Positions 43,720-54,280 of a stretch of 64,000 nucleotides of DNA are shown in pieces (positions within the stretch are counted from its first letter, which is position 1; each line of letters opens with the position of its first letter). The DNA is from Panaeolus papilionaceus (lineage: Eukaryota > Basidiomycota > Agaricomycetes > Agaricales). The notes beneath the pieces are model-generated. The model did no database searches. It had not been told where the DNA came from and worked only from the letters and a program-made list of their open reading frames with translations. The position numbers were made by a program, and so were the translations under genes. Location of the stretch: contig JADNRZ010000004.1 in assembly GCA_015501605.1 (NCBI GenBank), positions 992,001-1,056,000 on the forward strand. Reading direction: 5' to 3'.

Positions 43720-44454
43720 ATGCCTCCAATGTAAATTCAATTCAAATCTGTTATAACAGTCAATAATCTGAACCTAGACGTGATAAATTCACCATTCACT
43801 CAAAAGCTATCGTATGTCAGGATGTCGAGTTAAAAGGCGATATTACCATTGGTGCTGGTAAGAGTTTCTCTTTCATTATCCAGTTCTATCAATTTAAACT
43901 TTATGTAGGCTCAATTGTTCATCCTAAGGCAACCATCTTTGCGATTGCAGGACCGATAGTCATCGGAATGGGATGCATCATCGAAGAGGCAGCTATTATT
44001 GTGAACAGGCAAGTTCCTTGTAGCAGAGCTTGACCAGGTCTAATATGTCCGACAACTTAGGCGAAAGGAAATTATGCGGATAGGCGACGATAACCTTTTT
44101 GAAATCGGATGTCGTGAGTGGTAAAGTTTCGTCGCTGAGGGTTCGGTGCCTAATCATTACACAGGAGTCGAGTCTCCTTCAGTCGGAAACTTCAATACAA
44201 TTTCAACGCGTGCTCGAGTTCACCATACAGTGCGGATGGGATCATATTGCGTCATTGGCGCGGGTTGTCTAATCGCGCCTACCGAAGACGAAAGTTTGGA
44301 CGATTACACGGTCGTTTATGGCCCTGCAGCTGAGCAAAGGACATGGAGTGGTAGAGGTACGGTTCAGGAAGCGGACCTCCGGCGGAAACATGCGGAATAT
44401 CTGAGGGAAATGCTCCCAAAGTTTAATAGGGTTCGAAGAGGAGATGCTGCCTAG
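43720..44454 (+). CDS. DCTN6: Dynactin subunit p27 (DCTN6-like)
   Basis: Pointed-end complex subunit of dynactin, an adaptor for dynein cargo. Five exons (43720-43730, 43778-43857, 43909-44008, 44061-44113, 44165-44454) give 177 residues. The chain is a left-handed beta-helix of hexapeptide repeats: FTIHSKAIVCQDVELKGDITIGAGSIVHPKATI, GPIVIGMGCIIEEAAIIVN, MRIGDDNLFEIGCRVESPSVG, and TVRMGSYCVIGAGC. It ends with the helix LRRKHAEYLREMLPKF. The first exon is only 11 nt. Intron 3 (44009-44060) has a perfect GC-AG donor (AG/GCAAGT). Family match is clear. Confidence 0.9.
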
Positions 44455-44649
44455 ATATGACCCGTTTTGGGTTGGCATTCGTACGTCCCAACTACATTAT
44501 TACATTTTCTCTTTGTACACGAACGGTTCTCGGAAGTCATCTCATTTTTCTTACTCATACTAAGCTTATATTTTGTCCGTGCTGAAACATATTATTCCAG
44601 ATAACATTTCAACGCAGGTTAAAGCAGAACATCTGAAAACCACTATCAA

Positions 44650-46092
44650 CTAGTAATACAAATCATTGGGTTCAATTGGATGCTGGTTTGCACAACGTCC
44701 AGCAGGTAATACCTCGATGGCTATACTATTGACGTTCTTGCTAATAGCCACCCAATTCCTCCAAACACCCTTCATCGCATGAGGTAATCGAGGTTGGCCT
44801 TCATTATCCACGTCGATGAGCAGTCGCACCCGCTTGAGGACTGGGAAATTCTCCGGAGCAATCATACTGTCGAAATTTGGCTTCAAGTTTGCATGAGATT
44901 CTACGCTGGACCAGCCTGCCCGCATGTCATAGATGGTAATTGATTCCACCTCAGATTCGGATATTGACTTGGGCCATTTGATGGAACGATGACAGATTTC
45001 TGAGTATTTGATGCTGATGCCTTTGAGCCCAGTGAAGTCGTCGAGCTGTGTAAGGTCCCAGGAGTCCGCCATTGAAATATACTCCAGCCTTCGCCGATCT
45101 ACGTCAGGCATATCTTCCAATTGGCAATTGTCCATGAGCAACCCCCTTGATGAGGGTAGCCGCAAGTGTCGAAGCCAAATCTCTGTGTCGCTCCCTGCAA
45201 TCAGCGTCCGAACACTTGGGAATGAACTGTTCATGACATTGTTTCCGATCATGTCACCAGTGGCGGACACAACCCACAGAACTTCCACTCGATCTATTTG
45301 ACTGTCGTGCAGCGCTTGAAGGACATGGTGATCTGCTGCTAACTCGAGGCGCCTCAGTCTTGGTGCGATGCAGCAGATCTTGGCAACGAGCGCCGGTAGA
45401 CCAAATTTTGTGGGACGAGTGGTTGAACCAATGGTTGAGAAGCAGGTGAGGTTTAGACACAAGGTAAAAACATCGTTAAGCATCTGACTGTCTTCCATTC
45501 TCCATGCCCAGCTCGAGTTTACGTTGAGATCCAGCCGTTGAACCCACTCTCCTGGAGCAAGGGATTCTTCGTCTCGCAGACCCTCTCTCAATAGTTTCAC
45601 GAAACTTGCTAGCCGTTTGGAGGACCGAATCCGAATGTAGCGAAAGCGAGACTTGCGAGTGGCGAGGTACCAGTGTTTAGAGAGTTGCATCAGGGAATAC
45701 CCCGTATGTCGATATACTGCAAAGGCAGGGTGTCCAGCAGCCCAGATGTGGAGTTGGGTAAAATGATGAATGTCTTCTGTATTGTCAACATCGACGGCGC
45801 CTGGCACATGCATGGAAAGGTTAAAAATCTTGGAAATGACCGAGTCTGGGAGGATTGGTCTAGTATTGAAGCCCCCGACGACTTGGGAGGCATGCTGCCA
45901 GTTTAAGGGCTTGCTCCGAATTTGCAGTATGAGGGCGTCGTCATCCTCGTCTTGCTTCCGAGACTCGTCCGTTCCGAGGCCATAAAAGCGGGACACAACG
46001 GGTGATGGCGTGAGTAGACTGGGGGCTGATCTTGTGTGCGCAATCGGGATTGGCGAAGCGAGATTGGAAGGGACATTTGTTGCCGGCTTCAT
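44650..46092 (-). CDS. F-box-like / leucine-rich Agaricomycete protein
   Basis: Single-exon gene of about 480 residues. RPILPDSVISKIFNLS near residue 82 resembles an F-box helix (LPxEIxxxIF), followed by HWYLATRKSRFRYIRIRSS typical of fungal F-box-like proteins, and then repeated leucine-rich units (LPALVAKICCIAPRLRRLEL, LLMDNCQLEDMP, LTQLDDFTGLKGISI). Intron-free F-box-like genes of this sort are numerous in mushroom genomes. The start at 46092 is the first ATG; an extension to 46101 would need TTG. The target is unknown. Confidence 0.75.
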   Translation of the reverse strand: MKPATNVPSNLASPIPIAHTRSAPSLLTPSPVVSRFYGLGTDESRKQDEDDDALILQIRSKPLNWQHASQVVGGFNTRPILPDSVISKIFNLSMHVPGAVDVDNTEDIHHFTQLHIWAAGHPAFAVYRHTGYSLMQLSKHWYLATRKSRFRYIRIRSSKRLASFVKLLREGLRDEESLAPGEWVQRLDLNVNSSWAWRMEDSQMLNDVFTLCLNLTCFSTIGSTTRPTKFGLPALVAKICCIAPRLRRLELAADHHVLQALHDSQIDRVEVLWVVSATGDMIGNNVMNSSFPSVRTLIAGSDTEIWLRHLRLPSSRGLLMDNCQLEDMPDVDRRRLEYISMADSWDLTQLDDFTGLKGISIKYSEICHRSIKWPKSISESEVESITIYDMRAGWSSVESHANLKPNFDSMIAPENFPVLKRVRLLIDVDNEGQPRLPHAMKGVWRNWVAISKNVNSIAIEVLPAGRCANQHPIEPNDLYY

Positions 46093-47050
46093 TGGATGCA
46101 ATTAAGAAGATGATAACGTTTCGTTTTGCAGTTCCCGTCTATGCGTGCAGTATTAATACGTCCCGCAGTATCATGGCGCTGCATAATAAGCAGTCCTCTT
46201 AGCATTGGCCTCCATTCCGACTTGCTCCGTCTTTTCATGAACAAGACGCAAAGTCAGACAAAAGATTATTCGTTGCTAAACAATGCTAACGTGGAATGAG
46301 CAGCCTGAAGCTAAAGACGTCGCCGTTGGGTCATCCAGCAATCGATATTTAAACATTGATTGATAGCCTCCTTGGGCAATGGTACCGTATTTTATGATAC
46401 GAATGGGTGTTGCTGTAGATGTGTTCCACTCAAGTTCCATCGAACAAAGGGTCGTTGTTAGACATTCCACTTTACCAGCGCTTATCTAAGACGATGAAAG
46501 TATCAAACACCGTTGTCGCTGTTGTCACTGAGGTACATGGTAATTTTTATTTTTTTCCAAGTCTGAGCTGCGTTATTATAAACTACGATGTCGTAACTAA
46601 GGCAGAACAACAAGGGGACCTATCAACCAGCACTACCGCGCTATTGCAGAGGCCTTTTCGTCAAGCATCCTGTAGGGCGACAATTAACGACGTCAGACAC
46701 AAACGTTAGACAAGCAGCATTCAGCAGCGCTATTAACACAAGACTGCTAAGCAAAAAAAGAAGAAAAAGACATAATTTTTCAATTCGCTTGACCCGAAAG
46801 TAAAAATCCGGTTATCTGCATCGCGCTGGGATGATGAAATTGCCTCGGATGCGGGGTATATGGAGTCGGGGGTCCTGTCCATGGAGTGTCACGAGGTCCA
46901 CCCCTTATCAGCTAACCCAATTTGGGAGGTGCCCCTTTACAAGCAGCCAAGGATGACATCGTTTGGTGCGCTTAGAACCCGTCCGCGTCACCGTTGCACA
47001 ATTTACTCTGTTCGACGTTTTTTTTCATTACACCCAGATTTTGGACGCCA
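46093..47050. other. Intergenic region between F-box-like and glutamine-synthetase-family genes
   Basis: About 0.96 kb, divergent promoters at both ends. Purine-rich run at 46747-46775. Short frames only; nothing recognised. Confidence 0.45.
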
Positions 47051-49267
47051 ATGTCCCCTACTTTGCATGCTCCAAATTCTATAGCTGAACTCGAAGACTT
47101 GTTAAAGCATGATATCAAGGTCAAGGTTGCAGGTGCGCAACTGATATCCCTAGTTCTGGCAGCAATAACACGAACTGACACGCGTCTAGGCATCGATGGT
47201 AGGCCTTAACGCCAACGCGGTGTGCTTTTCTCATAATGTGATATCCAGTTGACGGTGTTTTACGTGGAAAGTTCATGGTGAGTGCTCGTTCCAACCTAAG
47301 TTGAATGGTGCTAATGAAGGATTCGGAACCAACAGTCGAAAGATAAGTTCCTCAGTGCCGCGAAATACGATGGATTTGGCTTCTGTAGCGTCATATTGTC
47401 AGTATAATGGTTCAAATTTTGAATTGAACTCATTCATGACTTTGACATAGCGGTTGGGACATCCATGATACGGTATATTCGAGAGAACTCTTGATATCCA
47501 ATAAAACCAATGGCTATCGAGACGTGATCGCCGTGATCGACCTCTCTTCGTATCGCAGAATACCTTGGGAAAATAATGTCCCTTTCTTCTTGTTATCTTT
47601 TTTGGATCCAGAGACCAAGGAGCCGCTCCCCGTTGACCCTCGTGGAGTGTTGAAGCTCGCTACAGACAAGGCTAAAGCGGCTGGGTATGACTGTCTCTCC
47701 GGAGTGGAATATGAGGTGCGTCGCAATAGATCCTTCATACGAGGGACTTGTTCTAACGGCATTGATTTAGTATTTTAATTTCAAAGGTGAGAGTCGTTAT
47801 TGTCTAAAGCTAGACAGTGTATCCATCTCTATTGGCAGAAACTGCCCACTCTGCAGCGGAAAAGAGTTTCAGTGGATTGCAGCCCTTGACACCTGGGAGT
47901 ATGTTACCTTCCGCATCTCGCGTATGCCCCTTATTTATTTTGTGACCCAGTGCACGGTTATTCTCTCCTGAGGACGCAGCTCAACAACGACTACTTCCAT
48001 GACATCTTCGACCAAAGCGCAGCATTTGACGTCCAGATAGAAGGGCATCGTGGGTCAAATATTCTTGTTATCGGGGTATAAGGTTGAATCGTTGCTTTAC
48101 AGATACCGAGACAGGACCTGGTGTTTTAGAAACTGCGCTTGCATATACAACCGCACTGCGAATGGCAGATAACGCCATTCTTTTCAAATACACCGCCAAA
48201 AGTGTTGGCATAAAGCACGGTGTTATCCCAAGTTTTATGGCAAAACCATGGGGTGGAGTGAGTGTCGAGCTTTTACAGCCTTGACCAGGCCTCCTAACGA
48301 TTTTAAAGCTTCCTGGTTGTAGTGGGTTCGTGAATTCACCCCTAAAGAAAAGGGACAAACTCTGAGTCACCTACAGCCATGTACACGTTTCTCTCAGGGA
48401 CAGCAACGGTCAAAATATTTTCGCTGTATCAGAACAAGAACTGAAGACTAGTCGCGTTGGCGCTGCATACGAAGACACACGATTCATAAGTCAAGAGGCG
48501 GAGTGGTTCTTAGCGGGAGTCTTGGATGGGATAGCAGATGGTAAAAATCACACTTGAGACCGTCTATATAATATTGACCACTTGCCTAACTTTAGTTATG
48601 CCTGCGGTAAGCGCTTCAACTACCAGACGGTCGGAAGGCTCCTGACCTTCATGACAGTTGGTTCCAACCATCAATGGGTATAAGCGTCTAGTTGGGGGCG
48701 AAGCATTCTGGGCACCAAATGCCGTTACGTATGGCTACGATTCACGCGCAGCGTCCATACGTATCATTTCACCCCCTTCATGCCCCCCTGCTGCCACGAG
48801 GCTGGAGATCAGAATCCCTGGAGCGGATATGAACCCTTACTTTGCACTGAGTGCCATTTTTCTGCTCGGCATGCGTGGCATTAACCGCAAGTTGGCCCTG
48901 CCTTGCCCACCAATGAGTCAACTTGCCCCAGAGGATAGAAAGAACGGCAAGGTAAATATCTGGACATTCACTTCCCTTACTTCCTTGAGCGGAACCAATT
49001 CACAACAAATGTTCATTAGATCAGGATGTTGCCCACATCCCTTGAAGCCGCAGCTTCTAGAATGATGCACCAACATTCCATCGCGCGCGAACCTGAGGTG
49101 TTTGGAAATGATTTCGTGGATCACTATGGAGGAACAAGGGAACATGAGGTCAAGCTTTGGAACGAGGCCGTGACGAACTGGGAGGGTGCGTTCTTTTTTG
49201 ACAAATTATGGGTCGAAACACGTCATAACGAGCATACCCAGTTGAACGCTACTTGGAACTTGCTTGA
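47051..49267 (+). CDS. Glutamine-synthetase-family enzyme (type I-like, FluG C-terminal type)
   Basis: ATP-dependent amine-carboxylate ligase fold; 15 exons give 484 residues: 47051-47132, 47190-47198, 47249-47277, 47336-47397, 47451-47715, 47771-47786, 47839-47898, 47951-48049, 48103-48257, 48309-48325, 48377-48540, 48596-48606, 48658-48951, 49020-49185, 49242-49267. Visible are the N-terminal beta-grasp (KVAGIDVDGVLRGK), metal-binding GVEYEYFNF, TETGPGVLE, KYTAKSVGIKHG, FMAKPWGGLPGCSGHVHVSL, the ATP-site Arg in TYGYDSRAASIR, and LEIRIPGADMNPYFALSA. It ends in WEVERYLELA. Exon 2 is 9 nt, and exons 6, 10 and 12 are 16, 17 and 11 nt; conserved motifs run through each, so they are real. It is not the eukaryotic type II glutamine synthetase. 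Substrate could be another amine such as a polyamine; not determined. Confidence 0.92.
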
Positions 49268-49371
49268 AACGAATGTAAGGTCAGGACAAGGCATTTGGGC
49301 CGAATTGTCGGCAAATATAGATGGCATATATTCGACTGATTTCAAACGCTACTTGACAGAGTATTTGCAGC

Positions 49372-50275
49372 CTAATTCTTGTTTTTTGAATGGAACCACT
49401 TCAAGAAAGCCGGAACATCCTATTTTGATCAAGCTTAGCATGGCGATGAGAGAAGAGAAGAGTAGACGTACACCAGCGACCTTCTTGGCCATCGTGCTTT
49501 CGACAATGAAACTGGGGATGCTGCCGCCAGGGGAACCGGAAGTCGCCATCTTCCACTCTAAGTTGCCGTTGTCGAGCTCCATGACCCTTTCGACGCTTAC
49601 ATACCGGCCATGAATCGCTTTCTGCTCAAGCTTCTGCAACTCTTGATCTGAAGAGAGGTCAATAGAAATGGATACAATTAAGCTTTTAAACAGGAGAAAT
49701 CAGTGAAGGTGAATAGATAAAAATAGCGAATACTCTTACCCGGTTCGTGGGGTCGTCTCAGAGAGGTGTGCGATTTGGACAACTGTAAACACTCGTGGCG
49801 ACACGGGGGGTGTGAACGTGTAGTACAGCGACCAGATACTGGCACTTGGAGAGAGCACTTTGATTTGAGTGACCTTCTGAATCTCGTGAATGAACCTGTA
49901 AAGCGCTTAATGGGCCGGAGAAAAAGGTGGGGTCTGTAGAAACGTACTGAAGTTCGTTCTCGGCTTTGTTATTGCTTAGCTTGTCCCAGAGCTGGTCAAA
50001 AGTGATTTCGTCTTTGGTGTGCTCGCTAATGCGACAGTACCAGCCTGCACCGTCTCCAGGACCTTTTGGTCGTGAGCAGGTTTTGACATTACCAAAGAAT
50101 GTTTTCCCTGTTTTCCACGAGGCAGTTGACTCGATAAGCTTCGTCCCTTCAGAGATGACCACATCTTCCGAGGGAATGTCTTGGCCGAGGTGCGTGCGTT
50201 GAGTCAAACGTCAACGAACTGTTACGATACCGACTCACCTGCAGGTTTCAAAGGGTTGATACTTAGGAAGGACAT
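49372..50275 (-). CDS. DUF3074 / START-like domain protein
   Basis: Five exons (50275-50239, 50179-49948, 49895-49740, 49682-49472, 49419-49372) give 227 residues. Conserved blocks are DIPSEDVVISEGTKL, FFGNVKTCSRPKGPGDGAGWYCR, ISEHTKDEITFDQLW, HGRYVSVERVMELDNGNLEWKMATSGSPGGSIPSFI and the C-terminal DVPAFLKWFHSK. This is the fungal DUF3074 family with a START-like (Bet v 1) fold; by fold it could hold a lipid or other hydrophobic ligand. Exon 4 must start at 49682 (acceptor AAAAG), since the later CAG leaves the frame wrong. Function unknown. Confidence 0.82.
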
Positions 50276-50535
50276 GGTGGTATAGTCTTGAGAATAAGAG
50301 TGAGAGATGGGAGGAGCATTATTGCTGTGAGCTATAATTAGCCTCGTCTGCTGCAACAGGGTGTATTCTTGAATACAACCAGATTAACAAGTAAAGATTC
50401 TGCGACGGAACACTGGGGCCAGAAAAGCAGTAATGGCCAATTCTGATAAAGATGCGATTACTGACTTGCACTAAGATACAGCGGAGATATAGAGGATATA
50501 CAGGGCCCGAGGCGCGGACACAGATTAAGGATAAG
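50276..50535. other. Intergenic region, DUF3074 promoter and bL27m 3' UTR
   Basis: About 260 bases between two minus-strand genes. Nothing recognised beyond flanking UTR and promoter sequence. Confidence 0.4.
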
Positions 50536-51123
50536 TTATGACGACGCTTGTTGAGTGTGGTCAACAACCTTCTTTTCGACAAGACCACAGAACCGGCTTC
50601 GACCCCGGGAAACCTCGTCGCGTGGTAGTACTTCGCCTCGCTCAAGGACAACTCCGACAAATCTTCGCTCGCCGCGCATCCATTTTTCTTTGTAAAAACG
50701 AACGAAACCAGGAACTGTCGCGTATATTGTGTGATCGCGACCCATTTTAACCTGGTGAAGAGATTACTATGACGGTGTTCATGTTTACAATATGCCGAAC
50801 GTACATGTTGTCCTGGATGGAATAGCGTGCCGCGCTGTCGAACAATAATGTTGCCAGGGACAACATACTGGTCTATGGGCACCAATGAGGTTTAAAATAA
50901 ACATAGTTTCGAGACAAAGGGAGCTTACCAGAGAATTTCTTGAGACCTAGGCGTTTACCGGGCGAACCTCCATGGTTATGAACTGTACCTCCAGCTCTTT
51001 TTGTTGCAGTACGAATTGCTCCTAAAGTCAAGATTAGACGATAATAAAACAAAAATAAATAAACCAACCAAGTAAGGAGAAAGGGGATGCAGGCGCAGAC
51101 AGGTAACGAGTCAAGAAGGACAT
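50536..51123 (-). CDS. Mitochondrial ribosomal protein bL27
   Basis: Large-subunit protein near the peptidyl-transferase centre. Four exons (51123-51069, 51021-50929, 50872-50805, 50751-50536) give 143 residues. The leader MSFLTRYLSAPASPF is a presequence-like start; then ATKRAGGTVHNHGGSPGKRLGLKKF is the hallmark bL27 N-terminus, followed by VPGNIIVRQRGTLFHPGQHV and MGRDHTIYATVPG. The C-terminal extension (YKEKWMRGERRFVGVVLERGEVLPRDE) is typical of mitochondrial forms. Divergent with SKP1. Confidence 0.92.
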
Positions 51124-51313
51124 AGCACTGTCGCTGTAACTGAGTCAAAAAAGAATAAGTGGAAGCAAGTCACAGCCACGGAGCCATTGTTTGCACGTCG
51201 GCTATCACCGAACAGCATTATTATAATTGGCAAGCCTAAGTAACAGTCATCTCCATCATCTCCTTTCCTACTTCCGTCTTCAATATCCTCAAATCCCTTT
51301 CTTATTTGTAAAA
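51124..51313. promoter_or_regulatory. Divergent promoter region, bL27m / SKP1
   Basis: 190 bases between start codons facing away from each other. The SKP1 side has a CT-rich leader (51250-51300). No known site recognised. Confidence 0.5.
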
Positions 51314-52120
51314 ATGGTTCTTTTGGTCACCTCCGATAATGAGAAGTTCGAGGCTGAGCGCGACGTCGTCGAACGTTCTGTTCTCATTAAGAACATGCTC
51401 GAGGGTGTGTACATTACTCGCTGGTCATAGCCACTCGCGCAGTCGAAACACGTTGACGAACCTTTTTCCCGTTTATCTAGATGTCGGTGAATCTGACCAA
51501 CCCATTCCTCTCCCTAATGTTTCATCAAGTGTGATGAAGAAGGTACTTGTTTTCTCCACCCAAGTTTTCATGTTTTTGACGTTTTGGTTATTCAGGTCCT
51601 TGAATATTGCGAACATCACCGTGGCGAACCCCTACCTGCTGCTGATGCTGATCAGTCTCAGGACGAGACTCGCAAGCGCACTACTGACATCAGCGAATGG
51701 GACCAGAAGTTCATCACCGTTGATCAGGAGATGTTGTTCGAGATTATCCTCGCTGCAAATTACCTTGATATAAAGTCCCTTCTGTGAGCGCCCATTTCAT
51801 TTTTTTAATCGATTGTGAATGTTTGTTAACTAATCTGAATTGATGAATCACAGTGATGTTGGCTGCAAAACTGTGGCTAACATGATCAAAGGCAAGACAC
51901 CCGAGGAGATCCGCAAACTCTTTAACATTGTGAACGATTTTACCCCAGAGGAGGAAGTGAGTATATGCATCATCCATCCCAAACATTTCGATACTGATCA
52001 TTGTGTGAAACCAAACCAGGCTCAAATCAAGAAGGAGAACGTGAGTTGTGATTTCTTTGTGTGGATGTGTATCATGGACCCTGACATGTTTGTTTTCAGG
52101 AATGGGCGGAGGATCGATAA
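51314..52120 (+). CDS. SKP1: Skp1, adaptor of SCF ubiquitin ligases
   Basis: Links cullin-1 to F-box proteins. Six exons (51314-51404, 51481-51542, 51596-51783, 51854-51956, 52020-52040, 52100-52120) give 161 residues. It begins [29 protein letters not shown] and shows the POZ-like fold ([21 protein letters not shown]), then [29 protein letters not shown] and [21 protein letters not shown], ending NEWAEDR. This is the canonical Skp1 sequence and length. The last two exons are 21 nt each. Confidence 0.96.
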
Positions 52121-52465
52121 GCATGTGGAGTCATACTTTCTTTTTTTTGTAGCATCTTCTCATTGCTGTGTTTCTCGTCTGATGTACATTTTTGAAACCA
52201 ATTACTTTTTTTTTTTGTCATGATCAACTGAATTAAATCAAGGAAATTTGAGTCATTTATTAGAATTTGCACTAGTCAAAGTGTTGCGCGTCGATAAAGG
52301 CTGCTTATGTCATGTACGCGTGCTACATGTTCCAGGGATGGCAATTTGCAGATTTAAGCACTTGATTGACACAACTCTCACCTCTCCCTCTCTTGTTACA
52401 ATCTTATAACAATATTTCATTAAATCAATAAACTCTATTTGCATGATCTTTCATCTTCTTCCACA
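52121..52465. other. Intergenic region between SKP1 and capping enzyme genes
   Basis: About 345 bases. A T run at 52208-52219 lies in the SKP1 3' UTR. Nothing else. Confidence 0.5.
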
Positions 52466-54280
52466 ATGCCAATACCAGACCTACCAGGAGTTTTGCTTGA
52501 ACGTTATTCTGACCAAGAGAGATATCTCAAACAGCGCGTAATGCGCATGTGCCAATTGGAACATGAAAGGCAAGTCTTGTCCAAGTGGATTCTCGTGCCT
52601 CGACCCTTTCACTCATCTCCATTACAACTTTGCATCCTTTTTTAGGTTTCCAGGAAGTCAACCTGTCAGTTTTGCTACACGAGATCTTGAAAAACTCGAG
52701 TCACAAGAGTATGTCTTCATTCGATTTGGGAACTATACTGCTCATTTGTTGTCTTTTTGCTAGTTACTGGGTCTGTGAAAAATCAGACGGTATTCGAGTC
52801 TTATTCCTCATTAACACCGACTCAAATGTTCAAACGGTCTACATCGTATGTATATTATGTCGTCACTTCAATCCAAATCTGCCTCAACCATCAAAATACC
52901 CCCCTAGGTTGACCGACACAATACCTACCGCGAACTCCATGGCTTTTTCTTTCCCCATCATGAAGATCCTAGGAGAGAGCTACAAAACACCTTAATTGAC
53001 GGAGAGCTAGTTATCGATGTTGACCCACAAACAAAACAGGTGTGCTATATTTTGCTTCACCACACGTCTACAAAGCTCATTACATTCCTAAGGAAACACT
53101 TCGGTTTCTGGCATTTGATTGTCTAGTTATTGACGGTCAGAATGTCATGACAAAACCACTGGATAAACGATATGGCGTAGGTCCTTGCTACTTGGACGGT
53201 TTACGCTGTTCTTATGCTGATGATACTGTAGCGGTTGACCGAATGGTTTTACAAGCCATATCGCAGAATGATTCAAGACCACCCACACGTTTTAGATACG
53301 CATCCCTTCCAGTACGTCAGCGTCTGCACATTGGGTATCTTTTCCACATATTTATTCCATATTCTCAGCATCAAAGTCAAAGAAATCAACTTTTCATATC
53401 ACGTTGAGAAGGTTTTCAACGTGGATATTCCTGCTCTACAACACGGAAATGACGGATTGATTTATACCTGTGTAAATGCTCCTTATACAGCAGGCACAGA
53501 TAAAAACATGTACGTTTGCAATATGTTTCGTTCTCAATATGACCATTCATTTGCATATCGTCAGATTGAAGTGGAAGCCGCCGTCGGAAAATTCAATAGA
53601 CTTTAAACTTGTCCTAAGGTTCCCTCCAGCACCTCATAATCCTTCAGAACCAGATTGGCACGCAAAACCCCTATTTCTCTTGTATGTCTGGTGCGGCGAT
53701 GAGAGGGGTCAACCCAAATATGAGCTGTACGACGAGATGTACGTCGAAGACGACGAATGGGAAGAGTGAGTATTATGACAGGTCTATATTTCAACTTCCA
53801 TTTTAACGTGCTTGTTTAGGCTCAAAAAATCTGGAGAGCAAATCGACGAGCGGGTAGTCGAGGTTCACTGGGAACCACAGCATTCTCGTTGGAGGAGAAT
53901 GCGGTTCAGAGACGATAAGCCACGCGGTAATCACCGTTCAGTGGTCGAAAATATCATTGACAGCATAGCGGATGGCGTCGAGCAGGATGCGGTATGTTCG
54001 AACTCGTTCTGATAAAACGAAATTAGCTCATGAGCTCCCGTGTCAGCTTCTTGCCCGTTCCAATGCAATACGAGCTGCTTGGAAGCATCGGCTGGGCCAA
54101 CCTCAGCAACCAATACAGGCACAGGGATCACAATCTATGCGACCTCCCCCTGTCCCAGCATCTGCTTCATTTACTCGACCCCCGCCCCCTCCCAATGTGC
54201 AATACCGATACGGTCCTCTTGCACAATCACGTTGGAGCAAAGTTTCCGGTCCACCTGTCGTCGCAGGTATGAAGAGATGA
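52466..54280 (+). CDS. CEG1: mRNA capping enzyme, guanylyltransferase subunit
   Basis: Transfers GMP to the 5' diphosphate end of nascent RNA via a Lys-GMP intermediate; nuclear, bound to RNA polymerase II. About ten exons fit in phase. Motif I is EKSDGIR, with Lys as the GMP acceptor (KxDG). LIDGELVID is motif III, GNDGLIYTCVNAPYTAGTD carries motif IIIa/IV (DGLI), LKWKPP is motif V (KWKP), and the C-terminal OB domain runs through EVHWEPQHSRWRRMRFRDDKPRGNH. The tail is Pro-rich (RPPPVPASASFTRPPPPPN). As in other fungi the RNA triphosphatase is a separate protein and is not in the window. Confidence 0.94.
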
